From positions 119,502 through 183,501 of the forward strand of contig JAFVGB010000010.1 of assembly GCA_017475185.1 (NCBI GenBank): a stretch of 64,000 bases of DNA, read 5' to 3'. Below the pieces are notes generated by a model that searched no databases, was not told the DNA's origin, and saw only the letters and a list, made by a program, of their open reading frames with translations. The translations under genes and the position numbers were made by a program. Positions 26,096 to 36,286 of this stretch are shown in pieces. This DNA comes from Clostridia bacterium. Its GTDB lineage: Bacteria; Bacillota_A; Clostridia; TANB77; CAG-508. The first letter of the stretch is position 1. The number at the start of each line of letters is the position of its first letter.

Positions 26096-26130
26096 AAAAA
26101 ATGTGTGAGTACTACTTACACATTTTTTTA
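26096..26130 (+). terminator. Intrinsic terminator
   Basis: AAAAATGTGT (26096-26105) pairs with ACACATTTTT (26118-26127), followed by Ts. Confidence 0.8.
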
Positions 26131-26198
26131 TATTTTAAGCTAATTTTAAGATTCACATCGTAAAATAATGCTAAACAAATATTAATGAGGTGAAGAAA

Positions 26199-27083
26199 AT
26201 GATAAAAAGACATCTTTTTGCAATTATTTATGGAGCTGTTTTGCTTATTTTTACAATTTACATAATATTAGACACTTTTCTTATATCTGAAAGTTATTCT
26301 AAAATTGTAAAACCAACAATTGATACAAGTACTTTGGATACTGGAGAAGTAACATGTACAAATAATTCATATCAAGATGAAAATATTAAAATAGAACTAA
26401 AAGAATATAAGGAAAACAATACAACAATCTATGTAGCAGATATTCAAATTGAAAATCCTGCACTTTTAAAAACTGCATTTGCAAATAATTCATACGGAAA
26501 AAACATTACAAGTAAAACATCAACAATAGCAGAAAATGTAAATGCAATTTTAGCTATAAACGGAGATTATTATGGTGTTCAAGAAAAAGGATATGTTCTA
26601 AAAAATGGAACTATTTATAGAAACATAGCATCAAAGAATCAAGAAGATTTAGTAATATATGAAAATGGTTCATTTGAAATAATAAATGAGTCGGAGGTAG
26701 ATGTAAACACTTTACTAGAAAAGGGTGCATATAACATTTTATCATTTGGTCCAGCTTTAATTGAAAATGAAAAAGTAATGGTAAGTCAGAATGAAGAAGT
26801 TGGCAAAGCAATGGCTAGTAACCCGCGTACAGCAATAGGAATAATTGACGATTTACATTATGTTTTTGTGGTTTCAGATGGAAGAACAAATGAAAGTGAA
26901 GGTTTAAGTTTATATGAACTAGCTGAATTTATGCAGACTATAGGTACCAAAACAGCATATAATCTTGATGGTGGAGGATCGTCTACAATATATTTTAATG
27001 GAAAAGTTATAAATAATCCGACTACAAATGGTAATAAAATTTCAGAAAGGGGTGTGAGTGACATTGTTTATATTGGATATTAA
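26199..27083 (+). CDS. Phosphodiester glycosidase (NAGPA-domain) family protein
   Basis: A 294-residue protein with an N-terminal transmembrane anchor (about residues 7-28) and an extracytoplasmic NAGPA-type domain. Recognisable blocks are ILAINGDYYG, KNGTIYRN, NPRTAIGIIDDLHYVFVVSDGR and YNLDGGGSSTIYFNG, with the conserved Asp and GGGSS. The family is related to the enzyme that uncovers mannose-6-phosphate; bacterial members are thought to act on exopolysaccharide or wall glycan phosphodiesters. The ATG at 26199 is chosen because GAGGTG at 26187-26192 precedes it; the GTG at 26190 lies inside that site. It overlaps the next gene by 26 nt. Confidence 0.85.
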   Translation: MIKRHLFAIIYGAVLLIFTIYIILDTFLISESYSKIVKPTIDTSTLDTGEVTCTNNSYQDENIKIELKEYKENNTTIYVADIQIENPALLKTAFANNSYGKNITSKTSTIAENVNAILAINGDYYGVQEKGYVLKNGTIYRNIASKNQEDLVIYENGSFEIINESEVDVNTLLEKGAYNILSFGPALIENEKVMVSQNEEVGKAMASNPRTAIGIIDDLHYVFVVSDGRTNESEGLSLYELAEFMQTIGTKTAYNLDGGGSSTIYFNGKVINNPTTNGNKISERGVSDIVYIGY

Positions 27084-27456
27084 TTATTATAAAAAACAAG
27101 GAATTACTTATATTGTTTTTAGTATCTTAACACTGATTTTTGGTATAGTTTATGAGTGCTTTAGTCACAATGTTTTTTCATACTTTATGATGTATGCTTT
27201 TTTAATTCCATTAATTTGTGGAGGATTTCTTTCTTTTATAATATATACAGGTATATTAAAATGTGGAATAAGAATTTCTAATAATTTATATAATGCTGGA
27301 ATTGCAACATTAACTATTGGAAGTATAATTAAAGGTGTGCTTGAAATTTATGGAACAACAAATGTGAAAGTGTATTTGTATGTTATTGTAGGATTTGGAT
27401 TGCTTTTGTTAAGTGGAGGTTTATATATTTCTAAGAAGTTATTTATAAATGAATAA
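27058..27456 (+). CDS. Small integral membrane protein (4 predicted helices)
   Basis: A 132-residue hydrophobic protein with four predicted membrane segments (residues about 17-37, 42-62, 77-95, 105-124). The proposed GTG start at 27058 follows GAAAGGGG within the end of the previous gene, so translation is probably coupled to it; a TTG at 27064 is an alternative. The family is unknown. Tight overlap with the phosphodiester glycosidase suggests a shared envelope role. Confidence 0.6.
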   Translation: MTLFILDINYYKKQGITYIVFSILTLIFGIVYECFSHNVFSYFMMYAFLIPLICGGFLSFIIYTGILKCGIRISNNLYNAGIATLTIGSIIKGVLEIYGTTNVKVYLYVIVGFGLLLLSGGLYISKKLFINE

Positions 27457-27483
27457 GTGATAATTTAAGAAAATTTGAATAGA

Positions 27484-27513
27484 AAAGTAGGCCTTTTAAA
27501 TGCCTGCTTTTTT
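27484..27513 (+). terminator. Intrinsic terminator
   Basis: AAAGTAGGC (27484-27492) pairs with GCCTGCTTT (27502-27510, one G-U), followed by a T run. Confidence 0.75.
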
Positions 27514-27537
27514 ATGTCTTTACTTACAAAAACACTC

Positions 27538-27566
27538 TTGCATAAAAAAACATATTATAGTATAAT
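27538..27566 (+). promoter_or_regulatory. Promoter for ftsY
   Basis: TTGCAT (27538-27543), 17-nt spacer, consensus TATAAT (27561-27566). Confidence 0.65.
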
Positions 27567-27603
27567 TTCAATATATAAATACAACAAAAATGGAGGACAC
27601 AAA

Positions 27604-28509
27604 ATGGGATTTTTTGACAAATTAAAAAATGGTTTAAGTAAAACAAAAACATCTATAAATGAAAAGATAAACAATGTATTTAGTACATTTAGAAAAGTAG
27701 ATGAGGATTTATTAGAAGAACTTGAAGAAGCTTTAATAATGTCAGATGTGGGAATGGAAACATCTGAAAAAATAATAGCTCAATTAAGAGAAAAAATAAA
27801 AAGAGAAAAAATAGAGGATAGCGAAGAAGTTAAAAAAGCATTAAAAGAAATTATAAAAGAAATTTTAGATTCAGTAGATTCATCACTACATCTTGAAACA
27901 AAGCCAGCAGTGATTTTAATTGTTGGTGTAAATGGTGTAGGTAAAACAACATCAATTGGGAAAATTGCAAACAGATTAAAATTAGATGGAAAAAAAGTTG
28001 TAATAGCAGCAGCAGATACATTTAGAGCAGCAGCGGTTGAACAACTTGAAATTTGGGCAAATAGAGCAGGATGTGAAATGGTAAAAAGAAATGAAGGTTC
28101 TGATCCTGCATCAGTTGTATATGATGCTATAAAGATAACAAAAGAAAGAAATGCAGATGTATTAATTTGTGATACAGCAGGAAGATTACACAATAAAAAA
28201 TATTTAATGGATGAGTTAATAAAAATCAAAAAAATAATAGATAGAGAATTACCTGAAAGCTCACAAGAAGTATTAATGGTTTTAGATGCAACAACTGGAC
28301 AAAACGCAATATTGCAAGTAAAAGCATTTAAAGAAACTGTTGATATAAATGGACTTATTTTAACAAAACTAGATGGAACGGCAAAAGGTGGTGCTGTTAT
28401 AGGAATTGTTTCAGAAAATGAAATGCCAATTAAATTTATTGGTGTTGGAGAGCAAATTGATGACATGGAGAAATTTAACAGCAATGATTTTGTAGAGGCA
28501 TTAATTTAA
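27604..28509 (+). CDS. ftsY: Signal recognition particle receptor FtsY
   Basis: The GTPase receptor that docks SRP-ribosome complexes at the membrane for co-translational protein insertion. The 301 residues form the minimal NG-domain version, with no long acidic A domain. Visible GTPase motifs: GVNGVGKTTSIGK (G1), AADTFRAAAVEQL, DTAGR (G3), TKLDGTAKGG (G4) and a C-terminal GVGEQIDDMEKF. The ATG at 27604 follows TGGAGG; an in-frame ATG at 27475 falls before the terminator and promoter and is rejected. ffh is not next to it. Confidence 0.96.
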   Translation: MGFFDKLKNGLSKTKTSINEKINNVFSTFRKVDEDLLEELEEALIMSDVGMETSEKIIAQLREKIKREKIEDSEEVKKALKEIIKEILDSVDSSLHLETKPAVILIVGVNGVGKTTSIGKIANRLKLDGKKVVIAAADTFRAAAVEQLEIWANRAGCEMVKRNEGSDPASVVYDAIKITKERNADVLICDTAGRLHNKKYLMDELIKIKKIIDRELPESSQEVLMVLDATTGQNAILQVKAFKETVDINGLILTKLDGTAKGGAVIGIVSENEMPIKFIGVGEQIDDMEKFNSNDFVEALI

Positions 28510-28569
28510 TACATAATAGAGAAGTAAATTAGAAATGTTTGTACTTTAACGAAAGGTTAGTGGTAAAAA

Positions 28570-31434
28570 ATGAAAAAAAGTAAGAAAAGGATGTTTATAG
28601 TTATACTATTTTTAGTAGTAATTACAATTGCCTTAACTGTGATGTTCAGAGGTGCATATCTAGAAAAATTAGAACTTGGCGAACAGTATGTTTCTGTTTT
28701 TTGGAAAAACTTTGAATATAAAACTATTTCAATAGTCACTACATTTATATTTATATTTGTTGCGTTATATGTAACAAATAAAAGAATTTCATCAGGCTTG
28801 AAACAGTTTTTCGAAGATGAGAAAAAAACAATGCCAAAACTTCCAAATAAATCAATTTCATTAATTGTGGCAGCAGTGGTTAGTTTAGCAACTTCTGGCT
28901 TAACAATGAATAAATTAATTTTATTTGTAAATAGTACCTCATTTGAAATTCAAGATCCTATTTTTCATCACGACATAGGATATTATATGTTTCAAAAACC
29001 ATTTTTAGAATATATATTATGGTTCGGAATAATTACACTTGTAGCAATAACTGCATATGCTGGAATTTACTACATAATAGCATTAAATACACAGTTTGAT
29101 GGAGTTAGAAGTGAAACTTTAAAAAATAGTAAAATTGTTAAACAAATCTTGAATAATGCGAAAATACTATCAGTTTTAATTGCAATTATAACATTCCTTA
29201 AAACACAAGATTTAAGTGCAAGTAAGTTTTTAACAATTGGAGATAAAACAACTTATTCATTATATGGTGCAGGTCTTGCCGATATAAGTATAAAATTGTG
29301 GGGGTATAGATTATTATCAGTGATAATAATTATTTCTGTTTTTCTTGCAGTATCTGCTTATAACAAAGGAAAAACTAAAAAGGTTATAGGTTCAATACTT
29401 ACAGTGCCAGTTTATTTATGCTTATTAGTATTTACATTAATTGGTTATAATGCAATGTTTGTTAATTCAAATGAATTAGATAAGCAGAAAAACTATATAA
29501 ATTACAATATTGTAAATACACGAAAGAGTTATAATATAGATATTGATGAAGTAAGTGTGCAAAATGAGGGTGCTCTAGAAAATGATGATATAATAAAAAA
29601 TACAAAATTATTAAGTAATATTTCAATTTTAAATAAAGATATTGTATTGCAAAACTTAAATAGTACATTAACTAATAAAGGATATTATACATATAATTCA
29701 AGTAAAATTGGTGAATATGTTATAGATGGAGAACAATCACTAGTATATATATCTCCTAGAGAAATTATAAATAAGGACAATTCATATGTTAATTCAACTT
29801 ACGAATATACGCATGGATATGGTTTGATTGCAACTTCTGCATCTTCAACTAATTCAACAGGAAATTTAGAAAATTATCAAAAGAACTTTAATGAAAACGA
29901 TATAAAAATTAGTGAACCAAGAATTTATTTTGGATTACAAACAAATGAAACAATTGTAACAAATAGTAAAACTAAAAAAGAGTTTGATTATCCAATATCA
30001 GAAGGAAAAAATGCAACGAATCAATATAAAGGTAAAGCTGGTTTAGAACTAGGATTTGTAGATAGAATAATTTTAGCTTTATCACATGGAGATGCTAAAC
30101 TTGCTTTTTCATCTGATGTACAAGCAAATAGCAAAATACTAATAAATAGAAATATAATAAAAAGAGCGAAAAATTTAATGCCATATCTAATTTATGATGA
30201 AAATCCATATTTGGTTGTTTCAGATGAAGGAAAAATGATATGGGTATTAGATGCATATACTACTTCAAATTATTATCCATATGCACAAAAAACAACTGTT
30301 AATAATAAAGAGTTAAATTATATTAGAAATTCAGTAAAAGTTTTAGTTGATGCATATGATGGAACCATTAAGTTCTATATAACAGATAGAACAGATCCAA
30401 TTATAATGGCTTATTGGAAAGCTTATGATAATTTATTTGTAGATTTAGATGAAAAAATTCCAGAAGATATAAGCAAACATTTTATATATCCACAATATTT
30501 ATATAATATACAAGCTAATATTTTAAAAAGATATCATAATGTTCAAGCTGATGTCTTATATAGAACAGATGATGTATGGGATTTCTCAACATATAGTCTT
30601 GCAGGATCATCACAATCTACTGTTTCACCAATTGATAGTTATTATACAGCTGTAAAAACGATAGATAATGATAAAAATACATTAGGATTAGTAATACCTT
30701 ATACAATAAGTGGAAAACAAAACATTACATCATATCTAGTTGGTAGTTATGAAAATGGAAATGCAAGTTTAAAAATGTATACATATCCAGAGGATAGCAA
30801 TGTTTTAGGGCTATTACAATTAGATACTCAAATTGAGCAAAATGAAGAAATATATAGACAAATTTCTAATTTAAATGTATCTGGAACTAAACTTACAAAA
30901 AATATGGTGGTTGTGCCTGTTGATGGTAAATTACTATATGTAGAAGCGATATATCAGCAATATATTAATGAAGAAGATGCTGTTCCAACATTAAAGAAGA
31001 TTGTAGTTGCATCAGGAAATAAAGTTGCAATAGGTGATAATCTAGTATCAGCTCTTACAAATCTTGTTTCACAAAATGCTATTGGTATTGAAATTGAAAA
31101 TACAGATGATGTTAATGGATTAATTGAATTGATTATAAAAGCTAATAAAAACCTTGAGCAATCAACAGCAAATGGAGATTGGGAAATGGTTGGAAAAGAT
31201 ATGGAAAAATTGCAAAAATTAATAAATCAATTGGAAAAAGTATATGGCGAAGAAAAAAGCAAAAAACAATCTGAACCAGAAAAAAGCACAAAAATTGAAT
31301 TAATTCCAAAAGAAAGTATTTTAAGTTTAGATAAAGATAATCAAAATAGTGAGGAAAAATCTGATACTGATGTTCAAAAAGAAAATGAAAAAGAGAATAA
31401 CACTGAAATGGTAAATGAAGATAGAAATTTATAA
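28570..31434 (+). CDS. UPF0182 family large membrane protein
   Basis: A 954-residue protein with about seven N-terminal hydrophobic segments (residues 1-300) and a large extracytoplasmic region with the family's conserved blocks (for example PRIYFGLQTNE, GKAGLELGFVDRIILAL, YLIYDENPYLVVSDEGKMIWVLDAYT). The acidic C-terminus is rich in Lys/Glu and probably disordered. Length and order match UPF0182 (PF03699). The function is unknown across bacteria. It sits between ftsY and pgsA with its own ribosome site. Confidence 0.9.
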   Translation: MKKSKKRMFIVILFLVVITIALTVMFRGAYLEKLELGEQYVSVFWKNFEYKTISIVTTFIFIFVALYVTNKRISSGLKQFFEDEKKTMPKLPNKSISLIVAAVVSLATSGLTMNKLILFVNSTSFEIQDPIFHHDIGYYMFQKPFLEYILWFGIITLVAITAYAGIYYIIALNTQFDGVRSETLKNSKIVKQILNNAKILSVLIAIITFLKTQDLSASKFLTIGDKTTYSLYGAGLADISIKLWGYRLLSVIIIISVFLAVSAYNKGKTKKVIGSILTVPVYLCLLVFTLIGYNAMFVNSNELDKQKNYINYNIVNTRKSYNIDIDEVSVQNEGALENDDIIKNTKLLSNISILNKDIVLQNLNSTLTNKGYYTYNSSKIGEYVIDGEQSLVYISPREIINKDNSYVNSTYEYTHGYGLIATSASSTNSTGNLENYQKNFNENDIKISEPRIYFGLQTNETIVTNSKTKKEFDYPISEGKNATNQYKGKAGLELGFVDRIILALSHGDAKLAFSSDVQANSKILINRNIIKRAKNLMPYLIYDENPYLVVSDEGKMIWVLDAYTTSNYYPYAQKTTVNNKELNYIRNSVKVLVDAYDGTIKFYITDRTDPIIMAYWKAYDNLFVDLDEKIPEDISKHFIYPQYLYNIQANILKRYHNVQADVLYRTDDVWDFSTYSLAGSSQSTVSPIDSYYTAVKTIDNDKNTLGLVIPYTISGKQNITSYLVGSYENGNASLKMYTYPEDSNVLGLLQLDTQIEQNEEIYRQISNLNVSGTKLTKNMVVVPVDGKLLYVEAIYQQYINEEDAVPTLKKIVVASGNKVAIGDNLVSALTNLVSQNAIGIEIENTDDVNGLIELIIKANKNLEQSTANGDWEMVGKDMEKLQKLINQLEKVYGEEKSKKQSEPEKSTKIELIPKESILSLDKDNQNSEEKSDTDVQKENEKENNTEMVNEDRNL

Positions 31435-31460
31435 ATTAATATGAAACTCAAGGAGGATAT

Positions 31461-32063
31461 ATGAATTTACCGAACAAATTAACAATATTTAGAATATTAT
31501 TAGTACCAATAATGGTAATTATACCTTTTTTAGGATTAGATAAAATATATACTAATTCAATAATTCCGATAACATGGATAGTAATAGAAGTGATTTTTAT
31601 AATTGCTTCTATTACAGATAAATTAGATGGATATTTAGCACGTTCAAAAAATCAAGTAACTACATTTGGAAAGTTTCTTGATCCAATAGCTGATAAGATT
31701 TTAGTTTTAGCTGCTATGATGATGCTTGTTGAAGCAGATAGATTACCTGCATGGATTCCAATTATAGTTTTATTTAGGGAATTTATAGTATCAGGATACA
31801 GATTAGTTGCTGTTGAAAATGACGGAAATGTAATTGCTGCTTCAATATGGGGAAAACTGAAAACAGTAACTCAAATGTGTGCTTTAATAGCAGCGTTGGT
31901 TGATATGAATAGCTATGGTGCATTTATTGCAGGAAATTTGAATGGATTCCCATTAGTACTTAATATATGTGGTAGTGTGCTTATGACGATTTCGGTTATT
32001 GCAACTATTTTCTCTGGATGGGATTATGTAAAAAACGGGAAGGATTTATTGAAAAATAAATAG
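31461..32063 (+). CDS. pgsA: CDP-diacylglycerol-glycerol-3-phosphate 3-phosphatidyltransferase
   Basis: Makes phosphatidylglycerol phosphate from CDP-diacylglycerol, the product of CdsA (1064-1870). A 200-residue polytopic membrane protein with the CDP-alcohol phosphotransferase motif (DKLDGYLARS...GKFLDPIADK), i.e. the D-x2-DG-x2-AR-x8-G-x3-D-x3-D pattern with all catalytic Asp residues present. The N-terminal NLPNKLTIFRILLVP is the standard PgsA start. It is preceded by AAGGAGG and followed by a strong terminator. Confidence 0.95.
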   Translation: MNLPNKLTIFRILLVPIMVIIPFLGLDKIYTNSIIPITWIVIEVIFIIASITDKLDGYLARSKNQVTTFGKFLDPIADKILVLAAMMMLVEADRLPAWIPIIVLFREFIVSGYRLVAVENDGNVIAASIWGKLKTVTQMCALIAALVDMNSYGAFIAGNLNGFPLVLNICGSVLMTISVIATIFSGWDYVKNGKDLLKNK

Positions 32064-32068
32064 ACGTA

Positions 32069-32136
32069 AAAAATGTTGACTTATGTGAATGTAATAGGCT
32101 TTATCTAGTATTTTCTGCATAAGTCAACATTTTTGT
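32069..32136 (+). terminator. Intrinsic terminator with long stem after pgsA
   Basis: AAAAATGTTGACTTATG (32069-32085) pairs perfectly, over 17 bp, with 32118-32134. The intervening 32-nt loop has no clear structure. The rest of the 290-nt gap to ligA holds the promoter listed next and AT-rich sequence. Confidence 0.8.
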
Positions 32137-32251
32137 TATTCTATTTATAAGTTATTTTGGATTGACAGATGCTGTATTTGTGGAATTTCAATATGTGACT
32201 TTTTTCGACTTAGAAAATGTGGAAAAACTTTAAATATTGGATTATAAGTGG

Positions 32252-32280
32252 TTGATAATTGTTGGAGGTTGTGATAATAT
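32252..32280 (+). promoter_or_regulatory. Promoter for ligA
   Basis: TTGATA (32252-32257), 17-nt spacer, TAATAT (32275-32280), about 75 nt before the start codon. Confidence 0.5.
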
Positions 32281-32320
32281 TCTCTTAGACTAAATTGTTG
32301 AGAAATATAGAATATTTTAA

Positions 32321-34426
<2,106 letters not shown>

Positions 34427-34445
34427 ATTGAAAGGAAAACAAACC

Positions 34446-34691
34446 ATGGATGGAAAATACACATTTAAACAATTCGAGAAAAATCTTGATGATGGATATC
34501 AAATATATTTTACATATGTAAGAAATAGATATTTATTATTTAAAACCGCTGAAAACTGTTACACACAAAAGTTATTAGAGGCTGACGAAAAAAATCCACA
34601 GCCAAGACATGCTATAATAACTCATAAAAGAGTTAAAGAAATGTTTCCGTTTATGGAAAATATTGAATATAAGGTAGGAATTAACGAATGA
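34446..34691 (+). CDS. Small protein of unknown function (81 aa)
   Basis: The ATG at 34446 is chosen because AAAGGA at 34431-34436 is 9 nt upstream; an in-frame TTG at 34428 overlaps that site. The stop overlaps the start of the next gene by 4 nt (ATGA), a typical coupled arrangement, which supports it being real. The protein is soluble, rich in aromatic and Lys residues, with no recognised family. It lies between ligA and a CmpB-family membrane protein. Confidence 0.65.
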   Translation: MDGKYTFKQFEKNLDDGYQIYFTYVRNRYLLFKTAENCYTQKLLEADEKNPQPRHAIITHKRVKEMFPFMENIEYKVGINE

Positions 34692-35626
34692 CATATAATT
34701 TAGAGATATATTTTATGATGTTTATAATCTATTCAATTGGAGGATGGATTATGGAATGTACATTAGGTGTTATTCAAAAACACAAATTTGTTAATAGAGG
34801 TTTTTTAATTGGACCATATTGTCCTATATATGGAGTTGGAGTAGTATGTGGTACTATTTTATTAACAAGATTCTCCAATAATATATTTTTACTATTTATT
34901 TTAGCAACAGTAGTATGTGGAACTTTAGAATATTTAACAAGTTATTTAATGGAAAAGATTTTTAAAGCAAGATGGTGGGATTATAGTAATAATAAATTTA
35001 ACATAAATGGAAGAGTTTGTTTGGAAACATTAATCCCATTTGGAGTTATAAGTGTTTTAATAATATGCTATGCTAATCCTTGGCTATTAGATAAACTATA
35101 TATGATACCTCAAAATGTTTTAAATTGGATTGTTATAGTGTTATTACTTATATATATAATAGATTCTTCAATATCATTTAATATAATATTGAAATTTAAA
35201 AATTTTACAAAGCAAGAAAAAGATAATACAGAAGAAATAACTAAAAAGGTTAGAGAAACAGCAGAAGCAGCTATTGAAAAATTAAAATTAGAAAAAGAAG
35301 TTTTAATGAAGAAAGTTAATATTAAAAACTTTACTTTAGCTCCATTAGTAAATTATACTAGAAAAAAATATACACGTACTATAAAAAATACTCAGTTAAC
35401 TCTAGTAGGAAGCTTCAAATCACGAATTCAAGGAATTGATGATAAAATTAAAGATATTGCAAAAGATGTAACAGAAAAAATAGCAAGTATAAAAGAAAAT
35501 CAATTAAGTATATTTAATAAAGATGTAAAAGAAAAGTTTGTTACACAATCAAAATTAAACAAAAGATTAATTAGTGCTTTCCCTGATGTAAGACAAAGAG
35601 AGTACACTAGAAAGAAAAAGAAATGA
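34688..35626 (+). CDS. CmpB-type putative ABC-transporter-permease family membrane protein (copy 1)
   Basis: A 312-residue protein of the family annotated as a putative ABC transporter permease (PF06541). About five hydrophobic segments carry the family blocks SIGGWIMECTLG, NRGFLIGPYCPIYG, LEYLTSYLMEKIFKARWWDYSNNKFNINGR. The C-terminal 110 residues are basic and helical, possibly coiled coil, without homology I can name. No ATPase partner is nearby and the permease label is historical, so function is unknown. A shorter-tailed paralogue is at 40501. Confidence 0.85.
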   Translation: MTYNLEIYFMMFIIYSIGGWIMECTLGVIQKHKFVNRGFLIGPYCPIYGVGVVCGTILLTRFSNNIFLLFILATVVCGTLEYLTSYLMEKIFKARWWDYSNNKFNINGRVCLETLIPFGVISVLIICYANPWLLDKLYMIPQNVLNWIVIVLLLIYIIDSSISFNIILKFKNFTKQEKDNTEEITKKVRETAEAAIEKLKLEKEVLMKKVNIKNFTLAPLVNYTRKKYTRTIKNTQLTLVGSFKSRIQGIDDKIKDIAKDVTEKIASIKENQLSIFNKDVKEKFVTQSKLNKRLISAFPDVRQREYTRKKKK

Positions 35627-35646
35627 AACATTTGGGTACGGTCTTA
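35624..35646. repeat. Truncated dispersed repeat, inverted orientation
   Basis: TGAAACATTTGGGTACGGTC, followed by TT, matches the reverse complement of the left part of the 33-nt elements at 12464 and 40102. Its first three bases are the stop codon of the preceding gene. Confidence 0.5.
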
Positions 35647-35674
35647 AGTGTTGGAAAAATGGAGGCGTGTTTTA

Positions 35675-36217
35675 ATGGATGTGGAAGAGTTGAAAAAAAA
35701 CTCACAAAATAGAGAAATATTTTCAAAAGCTTTGCAAGAGTCAGGTTTATTTTTAGAATGGGCAAGTCCTGAATTACAAGATGATAAAGAATTAGTCATG
35801 ACAGCTGTTAAGCAAAATCCTGGTGCTCTAGAATTTGCAAGCAAAAGATTAAAAGATGATAAAGATATTTTAATGGAATCAGTTCAAAATGTAGGTTGGG
35901 TAATGTGTTATGCAAGTGATAAATTAAGGGCTGATAAAGAGGTAATGTTAAAAGCAGTAAAAAATGATGGACAAGCCTTATATTATGCTTCTAAAGAATT
36001 ACGTAATGATAAAGAAGTAGTGTTAGAAGCGGTTAAAAATAAAGGTATAATAATTAAATATGCTAGCTTAGATGCAAGATCTGATATAGAAATTGCATCA
36101 GCTGCTTTAAAACAAAATGCTAAAAATATGTCATATGTAAAAGGCTGCTTAAATCCTGAAATATTAAATAATGAAGAAATTCAAAATATTATAAATCCAC
36201 CTACTGAAGCAAGTTAA
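35675..36217 (+). CDS. DUF4116 repeat protein
   Basis: A 180-residue protein built from about four roughly 25-residue helical repeats of the DUF4116 type (units such as DKEVMLKAVKNDGQALYYASKELRN, with the pattern DKE-h-h-L-x-A-V...A/G-x-x-L-x-Y/F-A-S). Repeats begin near residue 30 and the last is degenerate. The ATG at 35675 follows GGAGG by 9 nt. DUF4116 repeats occur in bacteria and protists and may act as protein-interaction scaffolds; the function here is unknown. It shares a bidirectional terminator with rqcH. Confidence 0.8.
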   Translation: MDVEELKKNSQNREIFSKALQESGLFLEWASPELQDDKELVMTAVKQNPGALEFASKRLKDDKDILMESVQNVGWVMCYASDKLRADKEVMLKAVKNDGQALYYASKELRNDKEVVLEAVKNKGIIIKYASLDARSDIEIASAALKQNAKNMSYVKGCLNPEILNNEEIQNIINPPTEAS

Positions 36218-36221
36218 TATA

Positions 36222-36260
36222 AAATAATGCCAGTTCTAAACGCTAGAACTGGCATTATTT
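36222..36260. terminator. Bidirectional terminator between convergent genes
   Basis: A perfect 17-bp stem (36222-36238 with 36244-36260) with a 5-nt loop and A/T flanks on both sides serves the DUF4116 gene (+) and rqcH (-). Confidence 0.88.
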
Positions 36261-36286
36261 TGTGCTTTTTAGAAGCATACTAAAAA

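Noticed and set aside
23930..26130. A second copy of the tRNA-Thr 3' end as an attachment-site repeat
   Set aside because: I found no repeat of the T arm or acceptor sequence downstream, and no integrase gene.
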